Below are positions 8,036 through 17,900 of a DNA stretch of 21,815 nt, one piece after another. This DNA comes from a virus: the IMG/VR virus record IMGVR_UViG_3300010885_011287, positions 1 to 21,815 of that record; one strand, given 5' to 3'. The position numbers and the translations under genes are program-made. Positions within the stretch are counted from its first letter, which is position 1, and each line of letters begins with the position of its first letter. The notes under the pieces were generated by a model. It ran no database searches and was not told where the DNA came from. It was given only the letters and a program-made list of their open reading frames with translations.

Positions 8036-8485
8036 ATGCCAGCATATATCGGTTATAGTTCAGTAAATGGAAATAGACCTAGGTCCACTAATCTTCCTTT
8101 TGGTACAGGAGGGGGAGTGGGGTCAATGGTCAACCCCGTTATTATTGGGAATAAATTTCGCTCAGTAGACACTGCCATAGTGGTACAAGACTTTATAAAT
8201 GCATTGAATATTCAAAAGGGACAAAAAGTTGGTCAACCAGGTTACGGCACTACTCTTTGGACCTTTGTTTTTGAACCAAATACCCCGGATACACAATTTC
8301 AAATTGAAAATGAAATACGTAGAATTGCCAATCTAGACCCTAGGATGATATTAAATACTGTAAATTCTTACCCTCAAGAAAACGGAATTTTGCTCGAATT
8401 AGAGATGGCTATTGCCCCTTTTAATAACGCATTTGATTTAAGCGTATTCTTCAATAACGCAACAAATCAAGCAGTTATACAATAA
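8036..8485 (+). CDS. 25: gp25-like baseplate wedge protein
   Basis: This 149-residue protein belongs to the GPW/gp25 family; T4 gp25 is 132 residues. The domain spans about residues 42-149: VDTAIVVQDFINALNIQKGQ, then QPGYGTTLWTFVFEPNTPD, then FQIENEIRRIANLDPRMILN, and a final strand pair (GILLELEMAI). The family hallmarks are an ALNI..G-type helix end followed by P.YGT.LW, and a helix ending in DPR. gp25 binds gp6 and forms the inner wedge contact that triggers sheath polymerisation. It lies directly before gp6 here, whereas T4 gene 25 is distant from gene 6. The start at 8036 has no Shine-Dalgarno site. An in-frame ATG at 8126 (Met31) has strong GGAGG/GGGAG sites at 8108-8117. I keep 8036 because the early IGYSS segment resembles the N-terminus of marine gp25 proteins as I remember them. 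Confidence 0.92.
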   Translation: MPAYIGYSSVNGNRPRSTNLPFGTGGGVGSMVNPVIIGNKFRSVDTAIVVQDFINALNIQKGQKVGQPGYGTTLWTFVFEPNTPDTQFQIENEIRRIANLDPRMILNTVNSYPQENGILLELEMAIAPFNNAFDLSVFFNNATNQAVIQ

Positions 8486-8497
8486 CCCTAAAAAACC

Positions 8498-8537
8498 AAG
8501 ATTCTCAGGTATGATAAATACTTAAAAGAGAATACTT
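8498..8537 (+). other. Weak inverted repeat covering the gp6 ribosome binding site
   Basis: AAGATTCTC (8498-8506) can pair with GAGAATACTT (8528-8537) through nine pairs with one bulged A, around a 21-base loop. The right arm includes part of the AAGAG ribosome binding site (8526-8530), and the loop carries GATAAATA. The stem is AT-rich and of modest stability. There is no T-tract, so it is not a typical terminator. Confidence 0.35.
8513..8520 (+). promoter_or_regulatory. Candidate phage late promoter (GATAAATA) upstream of gp6
   Basis: GATAAATA matches the NATAAATA form of T4-like late promoters. It lies in the longest intergenic gap of the window (8486-8537), and 17 bases separate it from the gp6 ATG. 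A transcript starting a few bases downstream would have a very short leader that barely includes AAGAG at 8526-8530. Confidence 0.35.
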
Positions 8538-11500
8538 ATGGCTACAAGTTCAAGACAATCAGCATTATTCGGGGTAAATGACTGGAAAGCCATTTATCAA
8601 ACCTTTCAACAGGCCGACTTCAGAAGTTATGATTATGAAACACTACGCAAGACTTTTATAGATTACTTGCGTATATACTATCCTGAAACTTTTAACGACT
8701 ATATTGAAAGTTCAGAATTCATTGCCTTGCTTGATGTTATATCATTTATGGGACAAGGTCTTGCCTTCCGTAATGATTTAAATGCCCGTGAAAACTTTAT
8801 GGATACTGCTGAACGTAGAGATTCAGTTATCAAGTTAGCTAATTTAGTAAGTTACACACCTAAGCGTAATTTAGAGTCACAGGGTTATTTGAAAGTTACT
8901 AGTATTCAAACTACACAAAATATCACAGACTTAAATGGATTTAATTTAAGTAATACTCCGATATTATGGAATGACCCTGCAAATTCATATTGGTTGGAAC
9001 AATATAATACCATTATTAATGCTGCATTAGTTAACACACAAAGAGTGGGTGTTCCTGGCAATTCGGCACAAATTTTAGGTGTTAAGACAGATGAATATAC
9101 TATACAAATCCCTGCAGGTAGTTTACCTGTAATTCCGTTTGCATCAAATGTTAATGGAATGAACATGAATTTTGAATTGTGTAGTGTAACCACTGTGGGA
9201 GAAGATTATGTTTATGAATTACCACCTGCGCCTACAAACAGATTCAATATGTTATATCGTAATGATAAATTGGGATATGGTAGTCCAAATACAGGATTTT
9301 TCTTTTATTTTAAACAAGGATCATTGACAAACTTTGATTTTGTTCTACAAAATCAAATCTCCAACCAAGTAATTGACATTGATATTCAAGGTATCAACAA
9401 TACTGATACTTGGTTATATCAAGTAAGTCAAACAAATGGTTTGTTTGGGTTATGGCAAAAGGTAGAAAACGTATACGCAAATGCTTATCTACAAACTGAA
9501 TCTAGTGCTAAGAAAATATTCTCTGTTGGTAGCAGGTTTAATGATCAAGTAAGTTATGTTTTTGGTGATGGTGTATTTAGTGAAATTCCAGTTGGAAACT
9601 TTAGAGCATATGTTCGTTCTGGTAATGCATTAACATACACTATTGATCCAACACAAATGCAAGGTATTAGTGTTAGTATTAATTATGTAAGTAGAGTTGG
9701 TCGCATAGAAACTTTAACACTTCAGTTGGCATTACAAGTACCTGTCTCAAACGCACAGGTTCGTGAATCATTGGCTAATATTAAACAACGTGCTCCAAGC
9801 CGATACTATACTCAAAATCGTATGGTTAATGGTGAAGATTATAATAACTTTCCATACACGTTGTATAGTTCAATTATTAAATCAAAAGCAATTAATCGCA
9901 GTAGTGTTGGTATAAGCAAAAATTTAGATTTACTAGATCCAACTGGAAAATATTCTAGTACAAATAGTTTTGCCAATGACGGCGGCGTATATTTGAATAC
10001 TACTGAGGGTAACGCTTTGTTAGTAGTTAATAGTACCAGTGATATTATTACTTTTTTAACAGGTACCTTAACTTCTATATTACAAGATAATCGTTCTTTA
10101 CAATACTATCTACAAAATTATACTAGATATAATATTAATGCTGCATCAGGTGATGGTACTACTTATTGGCAAACTAAAACAGTTAACGCTAATAGCATGA
10201 CCGGATATTTCTACAATTTTGTCAACGGCGGAGAAAATCCTGTACCAGTTGGAACATATTCAACATACAACACAAAATATATAACCAAAGGTGCAATGTT
10301 AAAATTTACAGCACCATCAGGATATTATTTTGATGTTAACAATAGATTAGTAAACGGTGTAGCTAGTCCATCTGATGCTACTTATGTTTGGACTACTGTA
10401 TTAAATGTAATTGGTGATGGTTATAATAATGGCGCAGGCGGATTTGCAAATGGCACAGGCCCAATAACATTAAATGCTTATATACCAACTGGTGCAGTAT
10501 TATCTGTAGTAATACCGTCGTTTAGTAATTCATTACCTAACACAGTAATTAATGAATGCTTGACTCGTATTGAATTACAACAAGATTTTTCATTGGTCTT
10601 TAATAATTCATTAACTATTGCTCAAACCCGTTGGAGCGTTGAAGCATATAATGCTTCTAACTATTTTGTAAATTTTGTTAGTACCGGTTATAATAGATAT
10701 ACCGTCACATATCGTTCATTGATTTATTATTTTGGTAGTGTAGCAGATACTAGATTTACTTTTGAATTAGGTAAATTGGTTTATGATCCATTTACAGGAA
10801 AAATTCTACAAGATTATGTAAATGTATTGGCTACAAATACACAACCAACTTCCAACTACCCATTAAACAAAGCTATTTCTGCTAGCATAATTGGACAAAC
10901 TGTTCAATCTAATGGATATATAAATGACTTTGAAGTTGAGGTTGCTAGTATCGATACAAATGATAGAACTATTGTGCAGAATCCAGATTTCTTTAATGAA
11001 ATCACTGGCTATATTACTGGAAATACTAATATTGGTATATATGCATTTTTTGAAGAAGTTCAGGATGCTATTAATTTAACTAGTTATCAATTAATACCCT
11101 CAACTGATGTAGTATATCAATATCCAACTAAAACTCAAATTGAAGTAGTTAAGTATGAATATCCAGAAGGACAATTGTTCTATGCATACAATGACAATGT
11201 TTTTTACATTACTGTACAAGATCCTACAATTCTTACTCCATTTTATACTTTAGTAGCACAACCACAATACAGTATGAAACCCGGACGTCAAGGATTGCAA
11301 TTTCAATATCGTCATAACAGTAATAATACAACACGTATTGATCCTGCAACAACAAACATTATTGATTTATACGTAGTCACCCAGGCATATTATACTCAAT
11401 ATCAAAATTGGATACAAGACAGCACTGGCACTGTTCCTATGCCAACTAGACCGACTATAAATGAATTGAGTCAAAATTATCCTAGAATTCAAGATTATAA

Positions 11501-11909
11501 AATGTTAAGTGATAGTGCTATATTAAACAGCGTTATATTTAAACCTTTGTTTGGGCCTAAAGCAGCGGCTGCATTAAGAGGAACAATCAAAGTTATTAAA
11601 AATTCTAACACTAATGCAAGCGATAGTGAAATACGTAGTGCTGTACTAGCATCAATGGATAATTATTTTAACATTAACAATTGGAATTTTGGTGACACCT
11701 TCTATTTTAGTGAATTGAGTGCTTATATTCATAATCAGATAGGAGAATACGTTAGTTCTTGCGTATTGGTACCAAATGATCCTACAATGGCATTTGGTGA
11801 TTTGTATGAAATTAAATGTTTACCATATGAAATATTTGTAAATGCTGCAACAGCAAATGACGTAATTGTTATTGCCGCACTTACACCCGCCGAATTACAG
11901 ATAGCATAA
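8538..11909 (+). CDS. 6: gp6-like baseplate wedge protein, enlarged (1123 residues)
   Basis: The N-terminus is a clear gp6 signature: YETLRKTFIDYLRIYYPETF, then NDYIESSEFIALLDVISFMG, QGLAFRNDLNARENFMDTAE and VSYTPKRNLESQGYLKV. gp6 forms the continuous ring of six dimers that holds the wedges together around the hub and changes shape on contraction. The C-terminal part (about residues 1025-1095) has the expected dimerisation region: SAVLASMDNYFNINNWNFGD, FYFSELSAYIHNQIGEYVSS and CVLVPNDPTMAFGDLYEIKC. T4 gp6 is 660 residues, so this protein carries several hundred more. The extra material appears to lie in the middle, for example a Gly/Asn/Thr-rich beta segment at about residues 535-660 followed by QTRWSVEAYNASNYFVNF. 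The ribosome site AAGAG ends seven bases before ATG 8538. gp25 lies just upstream, and the giant gp7-position gene starts 29 bases after the stop, matching the T4 order 6-7. Confidence 0.93.
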   Translation: MATSSRQSALFGVNDWKAIYQTFQQADFRSYDYETLRKTFIDYLRIYYPETFNDYIESSEFIALLDVISFMGQGLAFRNDLNARENFMDTAERRDSVIKLANLVSYTPKRNLESQGYLKVTSIQTTQNITDLNGFNLSNTPILWNDPANSYWLEQYNTIINAALVNTQRVGVPGNSAQILGVKTDEYTIQIPAGSLPVIPFASNVNGMNMNFELCSVTTVGEDYVYELPPAPTNRFNMLYRNDKLGYGSPNTGFFFYFKQGSLTNFDFVLQNQISNQVIDIDIQGINNTDTWLYQVSQTNGLFGLWQKVENVYANAYLQTESSAKKIFSVGSRFNDQVSYVFGDGVFSEIPVGNFRAYVRSGNALTYTIDPTQMQGISVSINYVSRVGRIETLTLQLALQVPVSNAQVRESLANIKQRAPSRYYTQNRMVNGEDYNNFPYTLYSSIIKSKAINRSSVGISKNLDLLDPTGKYSSTNSFANDGGVYLNTTEGNALLVVNSTSDIITFLTGTLTSILQDNRSLQYYLQNYTRYNINAASGDGTTYWQTKTVNANSMTGYFYNFVNGGENPVPVGTYSTYNTKYITKGAMLKFTAPSGYYFDVNNRLVNGVASPSDATYVWTTVLNVIGDGYNNGAGGFANGTGPITLNAYIPTGAVLSVVIPSFSNSLPNTVINECLTRIELQQDFSLVFNNSLTIAQTRWSVEAYNASNYFVNFVSTGYNRYTVTYRSLIYYFGSVADTRFTFELGKLVYDPFTGKILQDYVNVLATNTQPTSNYPLNKAISASIIGQTVQSNGYINDFEVEVASIDTNDRTIVQNPDFFNEITGYITGNTNIGIYAFFEEVQDAINLTSYQLIPSTDVVYQYPTKTQIEVVKYEYPEGQLFYAYNDNVFYITVQDPTILTPFYTLVAQPQYSMKPGRQGLQFQYRHNSNNTTRIDPATTNIIDLYVVTQAYYTQYQNWIQDSTGTVPMPTRPTINELSQNYPRIQDYKMLSDSAILNSVIFKPLFGPKAAAALRGTIKVIKNSNTNASDSEIRSAVLASMDNYFNINNWNFGDTFYFSELSAYIHNQIGEYVSSCVLVPNDPTMAFGDLYEIKCLPYEIFVNAATANDVIVIAALTPAELQIA

Positions 11910-11938
11910 GTAATATATAACCATAAAGAATTTTAAAG

Positions 11939-14900
11939 ATGGCAACAAGAATTAGAACATTAAATTTCTTACCAGAGGTATTTAAAACACCAACCAATAG
12001 TCAATTTTTACAGGCTACACTAGACCAGTTGGTAGCTGAACCCAATACTAAAAAGATAGAGGGTTATGTTGGTAGTAAATTTGGGTATGGGATTAACGCT
12101 AATGATTATTATGTTACTGAACCAACAAAAATCAGAACAGACTACCAATTAGATCCGGGTGTTGCTTTTTTAAAAGAAAATGATACTACCGCTACAGATT
12201 TTATTAGTTATCCGGGCATAATTGATTCGCTAAAATTAGAAGGTGCATTAACAGATAACAATAACAGATTATTCAATAGTGAATTTTATTCATGGGATTC
12301 ATTCACCAATTTAGATAAAATAATTAACTTCAACCAATACTATTGGTTACCAACTGGACCTGAGCGTGTAGTTGTTGCGACTGATATTGTATATAATGCA
12401 GCATCATATGTAGTTCAAAGTTTGCCAAATGAATATTTGATATCTTCTGAAACACTTACCACTCCTAGTTCTAATCCATCATTAACCTTAATAAGGGGAG
12501 GTACATATACATTTACCGTCAATCAAAACACTCAATTTTGGATTCAAGGCGAACCCGGTGTCACTGGATACAGCCCAACTCAACATAACGTACAGACTCG
12601 TGATGTATATGGAGTCACCAATAACGGGGCTAAAAACGGTGTAGTAACTTTCACTGTACCACAAAAAGATGCACTTAATGAATATAATTTCCCGGTTGGC
12701 CCTACTGTGGGTGTTGTATCTACTTTGCCGTTTAGTCAAGTTAACGGAGCATTAGTAAATGATATTGGTGGGATTGACGGAGTAACTGCATTAAACGGAT
12801 TAACCGTGATGTTTTATAACACCGGCGAACCCGACGAATTGGGGTATGTACAAAACTTTTTTAGTCAAACTACATATGATACAAATGATAATAATATTGT
12901 AGCCCCATTAACTATTACTGCTACCCGAACAGCAGCGTCTACAAATATTACAGTTGGTGGAAATCCCGCAACTTACTACAATGTAGTAACGTGTGCGTCA
13001 ACCGCCGGACTTGTTGAAGGACAAACTATAACATTTGACGGCACTGCATTTGGGGGCTTGACTGCATATTCAGAGTCAGGCTATATAGGTTCAGTACCAG
13101 TTGGCCCTTGCATTTACACAATCACCGGCAGTTTGGTTAATGCCGGCACATTTGTTGTTGGACACCAATATACAATTGTTTCTGTCGGTACTACAAATTG
13201 GACAGCCATTGGTGCTCTTAATTCAGAACCTGGCACAATTTTTGTAGCTACAGGTATTGGTTCAGGAACAGGCACTGCATCAACGTCAGCAATACCTAGT
13301 GCTACACAATTTACAATAGCAATACCCGGTTCATCTAATGCAGTGGGAGGAATTCCTCCATTGCAATTAACTGCTGCAACTGGTACAATGACCGGGAATA
13401 TAAATCAAGGTTTATATGAAGAAGGGGTGTATACTACAGTAAATCAAAATTTTTATACTATAAAACTATTGGGTGATCAATCTAATCCACAAATTCAATT
13501 AACTCTAGCTGATGTTATGCCTAATAATCAAAGAATAACCCCATTGTTTGGGGCTGAATTCTCAGATAGAGGTTTCTATAGAAACGCAACTGGAACTATA
13601 GCTTTAATACCTTATAATAGTGCTATCTTAGATAGATTGTATTACCAGGATGGTACTAACTCAAATAAAGTAGGCATATTAAAAATTGTAGATAGTAACG
13701 TTACTAATACATTAAACATATTAACACAAATTTTAGGTAAGAAAAATTATACAGCGCCAAACGGGGTTGTATTTACTAATGGGTTAAAAGTTTTATTTCA
13801 AGGCAATATATATCCAGAAAGTTACAACAACGTAGAATATTATGTCGAAGGGGTCGGTACTGCTATTGAATTAATACCAGTAACAACTTTAGTTACTCCG
13901 GGATTATTTTCTGAAGGCACATATATTCCATATGATACATTGGCGTATGATGTGGGTAATTATGATTCAAGTTTAAACATTCCAGTTGAACAAGATTATA
14001 TTACCATTGCTAGAAATGCAATTAACAAAAATGCATGGTCAAGAAGTAACCGCTGGTTTCATATTGACGTAATTACCGCAACTGCGGAATACAATAATAC
14101 TCCAGATCTAGTTACACAATTAGCTACTTTGAATAACAAAGCAAAGCGACCTATTATAGAGTTTTATCCAAACTTAAGATTATTTGATTCAGGTGTATAT
14201 GGCAAGGCTCCAATTGATTTTATGGATACCCGCACTACTGATGCATTTAGTCAAGTAGCAGGACAGAAAAATTATTATCCCGATGTTGCAGGTTACACAA
14301 CTTATAATGCAACTATAGACCCAGTTACTGGCCCAATTACTACTAGAACTGCAACGGCAACCACTGCAATAACAAATCAAATTACATTAAGTAGTACCGC
14401 CGGGCTGCACGTTAATGATACTATAGTGTTTGCCGGAATTCCGTTTGGTGGAATACAAGTTACTGTTGATCCGGTTACCACTTACTACATTACTAGTATT
14501 TTTGGCAACAATATTACAATATCAACGGAAAAACAAGGAACTGATCTTCCACTAACAACTGATAGTGGTACAATGACTACTATCATTAATTCATATACCA
14601 CAATAATTACAATTCCTACGGAAGATGTATTTGGTTTGTTTGAAGTTGGACAATATATACTTGATTCTACAAATTTATTACCTAGTATAACTTATATTAC
14701 AGACGTAACTACATTGGGGTCAGATACAATTATAACAATTTCTTGGGATAAAACAAATGCAACTATTGCAGCAACTTCAGTGGCTTCAGTAGTTACGGCT
14801 GATACTCCTTTAACAAATTATTCATTATTTGAAGGTTCAAGAGTAGTTTTTGCAAAAGACACTAATTTAGAAGTTAGAAACAAAATATATGTTTCACATT

Positions 14901-17900
14901 TTTCTACTATTTCCGGTTCCTCTGCCCCAGTTATAACGCTTACTGAAGCAGAAGATGGATTGATATTGGCAGATGAACAAACTGCTGTTTATAGAGGATA
15001 TACTAATAGAGGCAAAGACTTTTATTTTGATGGACTTTATTGGGATCTTTATTTTAACGGTGTTTATTGGACAGCCCGTGGTCAACAAAAAACACAAATT
15101 AATCAAGCCCCTAAATTTGATGTGTTTGATAATAACAATATAAGTTTTGGTAATTCTGAATATTATATTGGTACTTCATTTACAGGCTGCACATTGTTTG
15201 CATTTGGAATTGGCACGGGCTCTAATGATTCTGTATTAGGATTCCCGCTACGCTACAGCTCCGTAGATAATGTAGGTGATATCAGTTTTGATGTTACATT
15301 AAATAGTCAAACTTTTAATTACGTATCAGGAACTGCACCAAAAACACAAAATGTTAACACTGGTTATGTTTTTAATTACGTTGATAGAATTTCATATGTG
15401 AGAGAATTGGGTTGGCAAACAGCAGTATCACCCAGTATACAATATCAAATTTTTGAATTTGATTGGACTATTTTAAATCCAACTAATGATTTTGTATGTG
15501 ATATTCCTGCATCATATAGCACGCCAACTAGTTGGCCTTTAGTTCAAGTTTATATTAATAATACTTACTTGCCGTCTACATTATATACAGTAGTTACAAC
15601 TGATACCACAACTACAATATCTATTCCGGATGTTTCAGCAATTGATACTGTTGTTCAAATATTGGTATTAAGTGATGAAGTGAGTGCAACTGCTTACTAT
15701 CAAACACCTATCAATTTAAATAATAATCCATTGAATGCAGACATTACCTCAGCCAACATAGGTGACATTCGTGGGCAATATCAAAGTATTTTCTTTAACA
15801 ATCCTAATACCTTAGGAGAAGTTTTTGGTCCTAATAACTATCGTGATTTGGGTAACTTAGTACCCTGGGGAAATAGAATTATTCAGAATAGTGCTTCATT
15901 AGTATTGCCTGGCACGTTTTTGCGTAAACAAAATCACAATTTGTTTAATTCAATTTTATATAACAGCAGACAATATATTGGTTTCAAAAATTTACTAATA
16001 GACACCATTAATAATACTGATTATAGTTATTATATGACTGCTTCTGCAATGCTTGATGACGCACTAGACAAAATGAACGCAGCACATACAGACGGAGATT
16101 CATTCTTCTGGAGTGACATGTTGCCGCAAAAAGCACCATATATATCTAACACCTATAGTTTTGCAAATTCATTAGATATTAGTATATACCCATTAAGCAA
16201 AATTTATGATTACGCGGCTGCAAATTATTATGGAGTATTAGTATATTTGATACGTAATGGAGTACAATCACAATTAATAAAAGGTGTTGATTATACAATA
16301 AGTGCAGATGCACCTTCATTAACTGTAACTAAAGATTTGCTACAAAATGATGAGATTATCATTAATGAATATAATCAAACATACGGAAGTTTTGCACCAA
16401 ACACTCCTACTAAATTGGGATTATATCCTGCAACTATTCCAAATGTAGTATTGGATACAGCTTATTTTATTCCCACTTATTTTATAGTGGGACATGATGG
16501 ATCATATAATAAATTATACGGAGATTATGATCCTATAACAGGTACACTAAGTGATTTTAAAGATCAAGTATTATTTGAATATGAAACTCGTGTTTATAAT
16601 AATTTAAAATTAAGCAACACTATTCCTGTAGAGGCATATGAAATATTGCCAGGTTTCTTTAGAAATACCGGATATTCTTATGCTGAATTTTTACAAATAT
16701 ATAGTGAGTCATTTTTAAACTGGGTTGGGCAGAACAGAGTTAATTATAAAACACAATTATATTCATCAAGCAACAAATACAGTTATAACTATGCCAACAG
16801 TGGCAATAGAATAAACAATGAACCAATTGAACAAGGTTATTTTAGAGGATTGTATCTATTCTATTATGATACAAGCACTCCAAATGTTACCCCATGGGAA
16901 ATGTTAGGTTATACTAATCAACCATCATGGTGGGAAACACGTTATGGACCTGCGCCATATACAAGTGATAACTTAGTGTTGTGGGGAGATTTGGCGGCAG
17001 GTGAAGATTGGGGAACAATTGACCCAATAACCGGCCGCGGGATAGTGTTACCTAAATATGTTCGTCCTGGGTTGTTAAATGTATTACCAGTAGATAGCAG
17101 CGGTAATTTAGTTTCTCCGTTTGTTTCAATTGTTGGTAACTATGATGAAAACCTGTTTAGAAACCAATGGCAAGTGGGAGATGTGGGTCCAACAGAGTTT
17201 AGCTATCGCAGAAGCAGTTCATGGCCATTTGATTTGATGCGTATACTAGCGTTAACTAAACCAGCAAAATTCTTTAACTTGGGTGTAGATGTAGACAACT
17301 ACAAATATAATTTTGAATTTGATCAATATTTAGTAAATGATAGAAGCCACTTGGTGATTAGTGATATTCCAATTTATGGTAGTGGTACTCCTGCAACTAG
17401 TTATATCAATTGGATCGTAGACTTTGAGAAACAAGTTGGTATTGATGCTACAACAAACATAACTACATTATTAGATAACTTAGATGTTCGCTTAGTTTAT
17501 CGTTTGGCTGGATTTAGTGATAAAAACTTATTAAAATTCTATGTTGAAAAGAGTTCAGCAAATAGTAATAATAGTTCATTGTTAATTCCTGACGAAAGCT
17601 ATAGTGTATTATTATACGATAATCAAGCATTTGATAGAATTGTATACACTGGTGTAATTGTTCAACTTGCAACAATAGATAATGATCCCCTTAAAGGGAC
17701 ATGTTTTAAAGTATTTGGCAATTCACAAACAAATGCATATTTTAAAACGTTAACCCCTAGTTACGGCGGTCAGACTGAAAAAATTATTGTTGAAGGTGCA
17801 AGCGTAACAGTCGCTAGCACATATACCAATAATGTTCAAATAGTTCCATATGGTACAACATTTTACACTGTGCAAGAAGTTTCACAGTTCCTAGCTAGCT

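Noticed and set aside
8486-8537. Factor-independent terminator after gp25
   Set aside because: The only inverted repeat is AT-rich, with a long loop and no T-tract, and it runs into the gp6 start.
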